The translations under genes and the position numbers were made by a program. The notes beneath the pieces are model-generated. The model made no database searches. It saw only the letters and a list, made by a program, of their open reading frames with translations, and was not told the origin of the DNA. DNA of 33,093 nucleotides, from the NCBI GenBank assembly GCA_028876375.1, contig JAGWSB010000019.1, forward strand, positions 1 to 33,093. Reading direction: 5' to 3'. The DNA comes from Chloroflexota bacterium. Lineage in GTDB: Bacteria > Chloroflexota > Limnocylindria > P2-11E. Of the stretch, positions 8,507 to 18,320 are shown piece by piece; the first letter of the stretch is position 1, and every line of letters starts with the position of its first letter.

Positions 8507-10813
8507 ATGGCCTTACGGGTGCAGCACACGGCTTGGCGCTCCTGGTCGCGCCGTCGCCCTCGGCGGGCGGCGTCGCATGTCGGGATCGCCGCCGGAGCGC
8601 TGGGGGTCGCCGTCGCGGTGTCCGCGCTCCTCGCCGGGACGGCCCTGGCGAGCGTGATCGGCTTCTTCACCGCCGACCTCCCCAGCGTCCACGATCTCGA
8701 GAGCGCTCCCCTGCCTCTCTCGACGCGCATCTTCGACCGCAGCGGCGAGCATCTCCTCTACCGGCTCGAGGACGAGCGGCGTGAGCTGGTGTCGCTCGAC
8801 GAGGTGCCCGAGCTCCTACAGCAGGCGACGACCGCGATCGAGGACAAGACGTTCTGGCAGAACCCGGGGATCGACCTCGGCGGGATCGTGCGCGCGGCGC
8901 AAGCGGACCTGGAGAGCGGAGGCATCGCGCAGGGCGGCTCGACGATCACCCAGCAGCTCATCAAGATCCGCATCCTCGGCGACGAGCCGACATTCACGCG
9001 CAAGATCAAGGAAGCGATCCTCGCGCTCGAGGCCTCGCGCGAATACAGCAAGCGGCGCATCCTGGAGATGTACTTCAACCAGGTCTACTACGGGAACCAG
9101 GCGTACGGGATCAAGGCGGCGGCGGCGACGTACTTCGGGGTCGGCGACCTGTGCGAGCTGACCCTCGGACAGATGGCGCTCCTCGCGGGCCTGCCGCAGA
9201 AGCCATCGGAGTACGACCCGGTACGGTCGCCAGACGCGGCGCGCGCGCGGCGCGCCGACGTGCTCGCGGCGATGGTCGACAACGGATACGTCTCCGCGGA
9301 CCAGGCGGCCGCCGCCGCGCGCGAGCGCATCGTGGTCTCGCCGGTGGCGACCCCGATCGCGGTGCCGCACTTCGTGTTCCGCGTGCGCGAGCAGCTCGCG
9401 GAGATCTTCGGCCCCGTCGCTGTCTATCGCGGCGGCTACGACGTCTACACCTCCCTCGACTGGAACATGCAGCAGCTCGCCGAGAAGGAGGTCCGCGATC
9501 ACGTCGATGCGCTCCGCGACTCCAACGTCCACAACGCGTCGCTCATCACGATGGACCCCACCACGGGAGAGATCCTCGCGTACGTCGGCAGCGCCGACTA
9601 CGCCGACGGCTCGCCGCAGGTCCGTGGCGATTACGACTCGGCCGGGATCGCGTACCGCCAGCCGGGGTCGACGTTCAAGATCTTCACCTACCTCGCCGGG
9701 ATGCAGCGCCTGGGGCTCACGGCGTCGTCGATGCTCAACGACATCCCGTTCTGCATGCCCGACGGCAGCGCGAAAGGGTACTGCCCGACGAACGCGGCGC
9801 AGGCCGGTGGCTGGTCTCCGCAGAGCGGGCCGATCTCCCTGCGTCAGGCGCTGCGCGAGTCGCTCAACCTCCCCGCCCTCTCCGTCGGGCGGATGGTGGG
9901 CGTCGACGCGATCATGGACACCGTCGCGCAGCTGGGGATCCGCCGCGACTGGGGCGACCGCAGCCGCTACGGGCTCTCATTCGCCATCGGCGCGGCGGAG
10001 ATGCGCCTCATCGACATGGTGAGCGCGTACCAGGTCGTCGCGGACCTCGGCGTCCGCGTCGAGCCGACGTTCATCGCGCGCATCGAGGACGCCCGCGGAG
10101 GCGTCGTGAAGGACTACACGCGGCCGGAGGGCCGCCGGGTCCTCGACGCCGGCCTGGCCTACGTCTTCGACGACATCCTGAAGGACAACACCGACCCGAA
10201 TGGCTCGTGGCTCTTCGGGCCCTGGACGTCGATCGGGCGGCCCGCGGCGCTCAAGACGGGGACGACGGACGAGCTCCAGGACGTGTGGGCCATCGGCTTC
10301 ACGCCTCAGCGTCTCACCGGCATCTGGATGGGCAACGCGGATAACTCCGCCATGCGCGGCATCACGTCGGCGATGGGACCCGGAGTGCTGTGGCGCGACT
10401 ACATGCGGAGCGTGGTCGGCGGGCTGCCGGCGGTGTGGTACCAGCGGCCCGAGGACGTCACGAGCGTCACCGTCTGCGTCAACCCCGCGCCCATGGGCGG
10501 CAACGGGTCGGGGAAGCTTCCGGGCCCGGGGTGCCCGTGGGGCTATCGCCGGACGGAGGTCTACGTGAAGGGGACCGAGCCGACGACGAACGACGCCGAC
10601 GTCTACTACGGCAGCTGCTACCACGTCGTCGCTCACTTCCCGGACTGGCAGAGATACGCCAACGCCTGGGTCGCGGGGACGCCGAAACGCTACGGCGGCT
10701 CCTACTGCGGGACGGCCGGCGTCGTCTCCCCGGTGACGACGCCCTCGCCCACACCCTCCTCGAGCGAGCGCGCCTCGCCGTCCCCCGCCGTCACGCCGCG
10801 CCCGTCGCGGTAG
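8507..10813 (+). CDS. Class A penicillin-binding protein (GT51 plus transpeptidase)
   Basis: This bifunctional peptidoglycan synthase has 768 residues from ATG 8507. A basic N-terminus is followed by one membrane anchor (about 25-52). The glycosyltransferase 51 domain (about 75-250) shows IEDKTFWQNPGID with catalytic Glu112 and GGSTITQQLIK at 143. The transpeptidase domain has Ser388-Thr-Phe-Lys391 in RQPGSTFKIF, Ser452-Leu-Asn454 in ESLNLPAL, and Lys583-Thr-Gly in LKTGTT, so all three active-site motifs are intact. It polymerises lipid II and cross-links peptides outside the membrane, which implies a peptidoglycan wall. A Cys-containing tail (about 650-740) and a final Ser/Thr/Pro-rich stretch extend past the enzyme domains. 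It stands alone, divergent from groEL and convergent with the NCS1 permease. Confidence 0.95.
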   Translation: MALRVQHTAWRSWSRRRPRRAASHVGIAAGALGVAVAVSALLAGTALASVIGFFTADLPSVHDLESAPLPLSTRIFDRSGEHLLYRLEDERRELVSLDEVPELLQQATTAIEDKTFWQNPGIDLGGIVRAAQADLESGGIAQGGSTITQQLIKIRILGDEPTFTRKIKEAILALEASREYSKRRILEMYFNQVYYGNQAYGIKAAAATYFGVGDLCELTLGQMALLAGLPQKPSEYDPVRSPDAARARRADVLAAMVDNGYVSADQAAAAARERIVVSPVATPIAVPHFVFRVREQLAEIFGPVAVYRGGYDVYTSLDWNMQQLAEKEVRDHVDALRDSNVHNASLITMDPTTGEILAYVGSADYADGSPQVRGDYDSAGIAYRQPGSTFKIFTYLAGMQRLGLTASSMLNDIPFCMPDGSAKGYCPTNAAQAGGWSPQSGPISLRQALRESLNLPALSVGRMVGVDAIMDTVAQLGIRRDWGDRSRYGLSFAIGAAEMRLIDMVSAYQVVADLGVRVEPTFIARIEDARGGVVKDYTRPEGRRVLDAGLAYVFDDILKDNTDPNGSWLFGPWTSIGRPAALKTGTTDELQDVWAIGFTPQRLTGIWMGNADNSAMRGITSAMGPGVLWRDYMRSVVGGLPAVWYQRPEDVTSVTVCVNPAPMGGNGSGKLPGPGCPWGYRRTEVYVKGTEPTTNDADVYYGSCYHVVAHFPDWQRYANAWVAGTPKRYGGSYCGTAGVVSPVTTPSPTPSSSERASPSPAVTPRPSR

Positions 10814-10870
10814 CTGCCCGCCGCGGGCGTGCCGTCGCTCGCGCTCCGACGCCAGAGCGGTCGACGGTGC

Positions 10871-12337
10871 CTAGCCCACCTGCTCGACGGGCTCGCTCCG
10901 CGGTGTCGCGATGCGACGGAAGCCGTGGAACGCGACGTACAGCACGAACGCGAGCACGAAGCCGACCAGGAAGGTGAGATCCCCGAGCTGCGGCGCGGCC
11001 AGCGGGACGGGGCCGGTGTACAGCGCCTGCGCCGCGAAGAAGTAGATCGACACGACACCCGCGACCAGCATCGCGGCGAACCCGGCCCAGCCGTTGTTCG
11101 CGCGCGAGAAGAAGATCGACTCGTCGCCGAAGTCGCCGCGACGGAGGACGTAGTCGGCGAAGACGACGCCGAGCCACGGCGCGATCCAGTAGCTGATGAC
11201 GAGCAGGAAGTCCTCGTACTTGCTGCCGGGGCCGACGTTCGCCTGGAACGCGATGCCGATGACGAGACCGAGGACGCCGGAGGCGACGGCCACGAGGGCG
11301 CGGCGCTGATGGAGCGTGAGACGGATGCCCAGCGTGAGGAACGACATCGCGCCGGAGTAGATGTTGAGGACGTTCGCCGCGACCGCGCCGAGCGCGATCA
11401 TGAGCAGCGTCGCCTGGAACAGCAGGCCCGGCATCGCGTGCACCATCTGCGCGGTCGGGATGTCGTTCGGGCCCCACTGCGTCCCGGCGACGGTGCCGAG
11501 CCCCGCGCCGGCGATCTCGAGCACGACGCAGGAGAGGAACACGCCGACGCCGGCCCACCAGCCGACGGCGCGTCGATCGACGTCGGGGCGCTGGTAGCGC
11601 GTGTAGTCGGACGCGTAGGGGTTCCAGCCCACGGCGTAGCCGAAGGCGGCCGCGGTCGTGAGCATGAACGCGCCGACGTCGCCGCCGAAGGCGAGCGGCG
11701 CCTTCGCGTTGAACCCGACGGCGTGGCTGTTCGAGAGGATGAAGATCGTCGCCAGGCCGAAGATGACCGCGAGGGGCACGAAGGCGTAGCGCTCGAAGGC
11801 GTGGACGAGGTTGTGGCCGAAGAAGGCGACGACGACCTGCGCGGCGACGACGATGAGGTACGCGAGCCAGAAGAGCGAGAACGGCATGCCGAACAGCGCC
11901 ATGAGGGCGAACGCGCCGCTGACGCTGTTGACGATGAACCAGCCGATCGCAGCGGTGAAGGTGTTGAGGCCCGCCGGGAGGACGTTGCCCCAGTAGCCGA
12001 AGCCCGCGCGGCCCTGGACCATCTGCGGGACGCCGAAGCGCGGGCCCCAGGAGCTGAGGATCCCGTGGGTCAGCGAGCCGAGCGCGGTCCCCGCGACGAT
12101 GCCGGCCACGACCGCCCAGAAGCTCCCGCCGAAGAGGATGATGCCGAGCGTCCCGACGTACACCGTCGCGAACTCGAGGTTCGGCGACGTCCACGTCCAG
12201 AAGAGGTCGATCGCGCGCCCGTGGCGCTCGCGCAGCGCGATGTACTCCACCCCGCCGGGCTCGACCGCGACGACGCGCTCGCCGTACTGACCCTCGCGGG
12301 TCGGGATGCGCTGCTCGACGACCTCCGCGCTGGCCAT
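10871..12337 (-). CDS. NCS1 family purine/cytosine-type permease
   Basis: The product has 488 residues from ATG 12337, with GGGAGGGG upstream. After a hydrophilic N-terminus, TSPNLEFATVYVG introduces about twelve transmembrane helices. Family hallmarks include WGPRFGVPQMVQGRAGFGYWGN, GWFIVNSVSGAFAL, GYAVGWNPYASDYTRY and SYWIAPWLGVVFADY. NCS1 proteins are Na+- or H+-coupled importers of nucleobases, hydantoins, allantoin or related compounds; the substrate cannot be read from these motifs. No catabolic enzyme for purines or pyrimidines sits beside it. The downstream gene is convergent and the upstream gene, an ABC permease 78 bases away on the same strand, is functionally unrelated as far as can be seen. 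Length and topology are normal. Confidence 0.9.
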   Translation of the reverse strand: MASAEVVEQRIPTREGQYGERVVAVEPGGVEYIALRERHGRAIDLFWTWTSPNLEFATVYVGTLGIILFGGSFWAVVAGIVAGTALGSLTHGILSSWGPRFGVPQMVQGRAGFGYWGNVLPAGLNTFTAAIGWFIVNSVSGAFALMALFGMPFSLFWLAYLIVVAAQVVVAFFGHNLVHAFERYAFVPLAVIFGLATIFILSNSHAVGFNAKAPLAFGGDVGAFMLTTAAAFGYAVGWNPYASDYTRYQRPDVDRRAVGWWAGVGVFLSCVVLEIAGAGLGTVAGTQWGPNDIPTAQMVHAMPGLLFQATLLMIALGAVAANVLNIYSGAMSFLTLGIRLTLHQRRALVAVASGVLGLVIGIAFQANVGPGSKYEDFLLVISYWIAPWLGVVFADYVLRRGDFGDESIFFSRANNGWAGFAAMLVAGVVSIYFFAAQALYTGPVPLAAPQLGDLTFLVGFVLAFVLYVAFHGFRRIATPRSEPVEQVG

Positions 12338-12415
12338 CCGCCACCCCTCCCTGTTCGATCCGCCGCCGGACGGCGCCGAGTGTATCGGCAGGCCCCGTGG
12401 CCCTGCCTCGCGCCG

Positions 12416-13684
<1,269 letters not shown>

Positions 13685-13861
13685 GGGACGTCCCCTCCTG
13701 CCCGATGGCCGCGATAGCCGCGGCGGTCGGCAAGTCTAGAGGAGCCGCGTCGAGCGCCGCCCGGGCGGGCAGGTGGTTCGTCACACGAAGCATGACCGCG
13801 GCGTTGTCCGGTAGGATGGACGTATCCGGTCCTCAGACCTCTCCCCGGTAGCGCACGACCT

Positions 13862-15727
13862 ATGAGCCCCACGCAGGCGATCAAGGTCGCGGAGCTCGGC
13901 GATTTCACGACGACGCGACGCGTGCTCTACATCAGCGCCCTGGCGCTGCCGATCGGCGCGCTCGCCACCGTGGTCGCCCTGGTGCTGCTGCGCCTCATCG
14001 GGCTGTTCACGCAGCTCTTCTTCTTCCACACGGTCGGCACGACGCTCGTCTCGCCGGCGGGGAACGGCCTGGGCGTCTTCGTCGTCGCCGTCCCGGTGAT
14101 CGGCGGGCTGGTCATCGGCCTCATGGCGCGCTTCGGGTCGGAGCGCATCCGCGGCCACGGCATCCCGGAGGCCCTCGAGTCGATCCTCATCAACGGCAGC
14201 CGCGTCGAGCCGCGGCTGGCCATCCTCAAGCCGCTGTCGTCGGCGATCTCCATCGGGTCGGGTGGTCCATTCGGCGCCGAGGGCCCGATCATCATGACCG
14301 GCGGCGCTTTCGGCTCGCTCATCGCGCAGTTCCTCCACCTGACGGCCGCCGAGCGCAAGACGCTGCTCGTCGCGGGCGCGGCCGCGGGCATGGCGGCGAC
14401 GTTCGCCGCGCCCGTGGCGGCGGTGCTCCTGGCCGTCGAGCTGCTGCTCTTCGAATGGAAGCCGCGCAGCGCGATCCCGGTCGCCCTCGCGAGCGCGACG
14501 GCGGGCGCGCTGCGGCGCTACGTCATCGGCGTCGGTCCGCTGTTCCCCGTGCCCCCGCATCCCGAGCTCATCGGCCCCGACGGCCTCATCGCCTGCGTCA
14601 TCGTCGGCCTCGCCGCGGGCGCGCTCTCGGTGCTCCTCACCGCCGGCGTGTACGCCGCGGAGGACGCCTTCCGCCTCCTCCCCATCCACTGGATGTGGTG
14701 GCCGGCCATCGGCGGCCTGGTCGTCGGCGTCGGCGGCCTCATCGCGCCGCAGGCGCTCGGCGTGGGCTACGACGTGATCGGGCAGCTCCTTCAGGGGAAC
14801 GCCGCGCTCAGCCTCGTCGTCGCCGTCCTCGCGGTGAAGTCGGTCATCTGGGCGGTCTCGCTCGGGTCGGGCACCTCGGGCGGCGTCCTCGCGCCGCTGC
14901 TGATGATGGGCGGCGCCCTCGGCGCCATCGAAGCGCACGTGCTGCCGTTCGAGGGCGCGGGGTTCTGGCCGCTCGTCAGCATGGGCGCGATCCTCGCGGG
15001 CACCATGCGCTCGCCCTTCACCGGCGTGATCTTCACGCTGGAGCTCACGCACGACGTGAACGTGCTCCTGCCGCTCCTCATCGCCTCGTTCGTGGCCGAG
15101 GCCGTCACCGTGCTCGCGCTGCGGCGCTCGATCCTCACCGAGAAGGTGGCGCGCCGCGGCTACCACCTCACCCGCGAGTACGCCATCGACCCGCTCGAGA
15201 TCCTCTTCGTGCGCGAGGTGATGCGCACCAGCGTCGTGGCGCTCGCGTCGACGACGACGCTGCGGGACCTGAGCGCGGCCGTACAGAAAGGACGCCAGGA
15301 TCACGGCGTCCAGCGGCTCTACCCGGTCGTCGACGACGACGGCCGGCTGCGCGGCATCGCGACGCGGAGCGACGTCCAGCACCTGCTCGCGACGGCGGGC
15401 GACGGCGCGACGATCGATGGTCAGCTGGGCCGCGACGCCGTGGTCGCGTACCCGGACGAGCCGCTGCGCACCGTCCTGTTCCGCATGGCCGAGACGGGGC
15501 TGACGCGCTTCCCCGTCGTCGAGCGCGGCCCCGACCGTCGGCTCGTCGGCATGATCGCGATGACCGACCTGCTGAAGGCGACCCAGCGCCACCTCGAGGA
15601 GGAGCGCCGGCGCGAGCGCGTGCTGCGCACGCGCCTCAAGCTCCCGTTCCGCCGCCGCGGCCGGCGCGAGCTCGACGTCGTCGTCGCCGAGGGCGCGGAC
15701 GGGGCCAACGGGAGCGCCGCCGACTAG
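13862..15727 (+). CDS. ClC-type chloride channel/antiporter with CBS pair
   Basis: The 621-residue product from ATG 13862 has about ten to twelve membrane helices (residues 20-420), followed by two CBS motifs (about 455-590) and a basic tail. ClC selectivity motifs are recognisable: GHGIPEALE in place of the usual GSGIPE, SGGPFGAEGPII in place of GREGP with the gating Glu kept, and SGTSGGVLAPLLMMGG for the third. The His at the normally Ser chloride-coordinating position suggests altered ion handling, though I recall GHGxPE forms in other bacterial ClC proteins. The CBS pair probably binds nucleotides and regulates gating. The start has a poor ribosome site. The gene is divergent from the ABC permease across 177 bases. 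Confidence 0.93.
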   Translation: MSPTQAIKVAELGDFTTTRRVLYISALALPIGALATVVALVLLRLIGLFTQLFFFHTVGTTLVSPAGNGLGVFVVAVPVIGGLVIGLMARFGSERIRGHGIPEALESILINGSRVEPRLAILKPLSSAISIGSGGPFGAEGPIIMTGGAFGSLIAQFLHLTAAERKTLLVAGAAAGMAATFAAPVAAVLLAVELLLFEWKPRSAIPVALASATAGALRRYVIGVGPLFPVPPHPELIGPDGLIACVIVGLAAGALSVLLTAGVYAAEDAFRLLPIHWMWWPAIGGLVVGVGGLIAPQALGVGYDVIGQLLQGNAALSLVVAVLAVKSVIWAVSLGSGTSGGVLAPLLMMGGALGAIEAHVLPFEGAGFWPLVSMGAILAGTMRSPFTGVIFTLELTHDVNVLLPLLIASFVAEAVTVLALRRSILTEKVARRGYHLTREYAIDPLEILFVREVMRTSVVALASTTTLRDLSAAVQKGRQDHGVQRLYPVVDDDGRLRGIATRSDVQHLLATAGDGATIDGQLGRDAVVAYPDEPLRTVLFRMAETGLTRFPVVERGPDRRLVGMIAMTDLLKATQRHLEEERRRERVLRTRLKLPFRRRGRRELDVVVAEGADGANGSAAD

Positions 15728-15885
15728 CGCGCCTCAGCCGAACGCGAGGTAGCAGACCGCACGTCGACGCTCGCGATGACCATCGCCACCAGCGTCACGG
15801 CAGGAGGATGACGTCGTAGACGCCGAGGAAGATCGCGCCCGCGAGCAATGCGCTCATCGAGCGCGGATCGTGGCCGCGCTCCCTC

Positions 15886-15891
15886 TACCAT
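15886..15891 (+). promoter_or_regulatory. Candidate -10 (TACCAT) for a leaderless crotonase transcript
   Basis: TACCAT ends exactly six bases before the ATG at 15898, and no Shine-Dalgarno site is visible. That geometry places a transcription start at or next to the A of ATG. No clear -35 is seen. The same spacing occurs at 23887 and 26400. Confidence 0.4.
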
Positions 15892-15897
15892 GCGGAC

Positions 15898-16701
15898 ATG
15901 GCTGTCGAGACCGAGTTCACACCACGCACATCGGAGCTCCTCTACGAGCGGCGCGGCGCCGTCGCCGTCCTCACCTTCAACCGCCCCGACGCGCGCAACG
16001 CGATGACGTGGGGCATGTACGAGGGCCTGTACGAGGCGTGCGAGCACGTCGACCGCGACGATCGTGTCAGGGTCTTCGTCCTGCGCGGGGCCGGCGACAA
16101 GGCCTTCGTCGCGGGGACCGACATCTCGCAGTTCCGCGAGTTCACGACCCCGCAGCACGCCCTCGACTACGAGAAGAAGCAGAACCGCAACGTCGGGCGG
16201 GTCGAGGACGTCGTCAAGCCGACCATCGCCATGATCCGCGGCGCCGCGGTGGGCGGCGGCGCCAACATCGCGCTCGCCTGCGACCTCCGCGTCGCGGCGA
16301 CGGACGCCAGGCTGGGTGTTCCGATCGCACGGACTTTGGGGAACACGCTCTCCATCGTCACCCTCGCGCGGATCCTCCAGTACGTCGGGCCGGGCCGCGT
16401 CAAGGAGCTCCTCTTCACCGCGCGCCTCATCGGCGCGGAGGAGGGCAAGGCCGCCGGCATCTTCAACGACGTCGTCGAGCCGGAGCGCCTCGAGGCGCGG
16501 ACCATGGAGCTCGCCGAGCAGATCGCCGCGAACGCGCCCCTCACCATCCGCTCGGTGAAGCTCGGCGTCCGGCGGCTGATGGACCGCGCGCGCATCGAGG
16601 AGGCCGAGGACCTGGTGCAGATGGCGTATCAGAGCGAGGACTTCAAGGAAGGCGTCGACGCCTTCCTGAACAAGCGCGCGCCGCGGTGGCAGGGGCGATG
16701 A
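15898..16701 (+). CDS. Enoyl-CoA hydratase/isomerase (crotonase) family protein
   Basis: The 267-residue product from ATG 15898 is a standard crotonase. The oxyanion-hole segments are FVAGTDISQF (about 70-79) and IRGAAVGGGANIALACDLR (about 113-131), and the C-terminal trimerisation helix is present (SEDFKEGVDAFLNKR). Of the two catalytic glutamates of classical hydratases, the second seems kept (Glu170 in GRVKELLFTAR). The first position falls in LGVPIART with no Glu. Such single-Glu members can be isomerases, hydrolases or other acyl-CoA enzymes, so simple hydratase activity should not be assumed. Its stop overlaps the CoA-transferase start by ATGA. The pair likely handles one acyl-CoA substrate, for example in carnitine-like or branched acid metabolism. 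Confidence 0.9.
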   Translation: MAVETEFTPRTSELLYERRGAVAVLTFNRPDARNAMTWGMYEGLYEACEHVDRDDRVRVFVLRGAGDKAFVAGTDISQFREFTTPQHALDYEKKQNRNVGRVEDVVKPTIAMIRGAAVGGGANIALACDLRVAATDARLGVPIARTLGNTLSIVTLARILQYVGPGRVKELLFTARLIGAEEGKAAGIFNDVVEPERLEARTMELAEQIAANAPLTIRSVKLGVRRLMDRARIEEAEDLVQMAYQSEDFKEGVDAFLNKRAPRWQGR

Positions 16702-17909
16702 GCGACCGCGAGCGCTACGCGCTCGAGGGCATCCGCGTGCTCGAGCTGGCGAACTTCATGGCCGGCCCGTTCTGCGGGATGCTCTTCGCGGACCTCGGGG
16801 CGGACGTCATCAAGGTCGAGAACCCCAAGGGCGGCGACTTCACGCGCAACGCCGCTCCCTTCGACCGCGGAGTGAGCGCCGGATTCCTCACGGTCAACCG
16901 CAACAAGCGGTCGATCGCCCTCGATCTGAAGGCGGCGCGCGGCAAGGAGATCTTCCTCGACCTGGTGCGCACCAGCGACGTCGTCGTCGAGAACCTGCGT
17001 CCGGGCACGCTCGACGACCTCGGCATCGGCTACTCCGTCCTCAGCGAGATCAACCCGGCGATCGTCCTGTACTCAGCGAGCGGATTCGGCCAGACGGGGC
17101 CGTACCGCCATCGCGCCGCGCTGGACCTGATCCTCCAGGGCATGAGCGGCCTCATGTCGATCACCGGCGAGGAGGGGCGGCCGCCGGTGAAGGTCGGCGT
17201 GCCCATCAGCGATCTCTCGGCCGCGATGTTCGGCGCCTACGCCATCCTCGCCGCCCTGCGCGTGCGCGACCGTGACGGGAAGGGCCAGCACATCGACGTG
17301 AGCCTCCTCGAGTCGGCGATGGCCCTCGAGGCGTGGGAGACGAGCGCGTACTTCGCGAACGGCGAGGTCCCCCGCCCGCTCGGCTCGGCGCACCGCGTGA
17401 ACTCTCCGTACCAGGCGATCCGCACCGCCGACGGCTACATCACCATCGGCGCGACGACGCCGGCGAACTGGCACAACTTCTGTGTCACGCTCGGGCTCGC
17501 GAACCTCGAGAAGGATCCGCGCTTCGCGGACGTGCCGACGCGCCGGAAGAACTACCTCGAGCTCGCGTCGCTCATCGAGGAGGTGACGACGACGCGCCCG
17601 AGCGAGCACTGGTACCGCGCGCTGGAGAAGGCCGGCGTGCCGTGCGGCGTGCTCTACACCGTCGACCAGGCGCTGGCGGACGAGCACGTGCGGGCGCGCG
17701 AGGTCGTCCGCGAGGTGGCGCACCCCAAGGGCGGGAGCCTCAGCGTCGTCGGCTCGCCCATCCGGTTCTCGCGCACGCCGATACGTATGGAGCGGGGAGG
17801 GCCGCTCCTCGGCGAGCACACCCGCGAGATCCTCGCCGAGCTCGGCGTCGGCGACGCCGCGGCCCTCGAGGAGGCCGGGGTCGTGGCCGGCGCGCTCGCG
17901 CCGGCCTAG
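16698..17909 (+). CDS. Class III (CaiB/BaiF-type) CoA-transferase
   Basis: The ATG at 16698 overlaps the crotonase stop and follows AGGGGCG; the product has 403 residues, a typical length. Family marks are ALEGIRVLELANFMAGPFCG at the N-terminus, FADLGADVIKVE (30-41), RNKRSIALDLK, VVVENLRPGTLDDLGIGY, and GVPISDLSAAMFGA with the catalytic Asp172. Class III enzymes move CoA between carboxylic acids through an Asp-bound anhydride and thioester. Substrates in the family include formate, carnitine, succinate and aromatic acids. With the coupled crotonase the context suggests activation and conversion of one organic acid, but nothing here names it. The gene is complete and convergent with trxA, 20 bases away. 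Confidence 0.93.
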   Translation: MSDRERYALEGIRVLELANFMAGPFCGMLFADLGADVIKVENPKGGDFTRNAAPFDRGVSAGFLTVNRNKRSIALDLKAARGKEIFLDLVRTSDVVVENLRPGTLDDLGIGYSVLSEINPAIVLYSASGFGQTGPYRHRAALDLILQGMSGLMSITGEEGRPPVKVGVPISDLSAAMFGAYAILAALRVRDRDGKGQHIDVSLLESAMALEAWETSAYFANGEVPRPLGSAHRVNSPYQAIRTADGYITIGATTPANWHNFCVTLGLANLEKDPRFADVPTRRKNYLELASLIEEVTTTRPSEHWYRALEKAGVPCGVLYTVDQALADEHVRAREVVREVAHPKGGSLSVVGSPIRFSRTPIRMERGGPLLGEHTREILAELGVGDAAALEEAGVVAGALAPA

Positions 17910-17929
17910 GAGCGGCCGATCCCGCGGGA

Positions 17930-18262
17930 TCAGGCCGCCTTGATGTACTGCCCGAGCTGCTGGAGGAGGCGCTCCTTCGGCATGTAGCCGACGAGCCGCT
18001 GGGCCTCCTTGCCGTCCTTGAAGACGATCATGGTCGGGATGGCGCGGACGCCGAAGCGGCCGGCGGTGACGGGGTTGGCGTCGACGTCGAGCTTCGCGAT
18101 CTTCAGGTGATCGCTCTTCTCAGCGGCGATCTCCTCGAGGACGGGCGCGATCATGCGGCACGGGCCGCACCAGGTCGCCCAGAAGTCGACGAGGACGGCC
18201 TTGTCCGCCTTGAGGACCTCCTGCTCGAAGGTCGAGTCGTTGACGGGGACGGGCTTTCCCAT
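17930..18262 (-). CDS. trxA: Thioredoxin
   Basis: A 110-residue cytoplasmic thioredoxin from ATG 18262. The active site is WCGPC at 31-35 within VLVDFWATWCGPCRM. The cis-proline segment is RAIPTMIVFKDG, and the fold is full length. It reduces protein disulfides using electrons from thioredoxin reductase, which is not in the window. A GGAG lies 13 bases upstream of the start and a TATAAG sequence just before that could be a -10 element giving a very short leader. The gene is downstream of the methylase-like gene on the same strand, separated by 58 bases that include a small GC-rich palindrome (around 18292-18306), so it may have its own promoter. Confidence 0.97.
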   Translation of the reverse strand: MGKPVPVNDSTFEQEVLKADKAVLVDFWATWCGPCRMIAPVLEEIAAEKSDHLKIAKLDVDANPVTAGRFGVRAIPTMIVFKDGKEAQRLVGYMPKERLLQQLGQYIKAA

Positions 18263-18320
18263 GTGTTCTGTAACGCTCCTTATATTCCCGCCCCGCCGCC
18301 GGCGGGCCGGAAGGGTGCTC

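Noticed and set aside
10816-10828. GCCCGC-C-GCGGGC palindrome after the PBP stop, considered as a terminator
   Set aside because: The arms leave too small a loop unless shortened to four pairs, and no T tract follows.
13781-15592. A 603-codon minus-strand frame
   Set aside because: It is antisense to the ClC gene, with composition typical of a shadow frame and no motif.
15795-15857. A 20-residue hydrophobic minus-strand frame (MSALLAGAIFLGVYDVILLP)
   Set aside because: It looks membrane-like but has no ribosome site, is very short, and lies between the ClC stop and the crotonase start without an obvious promoter. Too weak to list as a gene.
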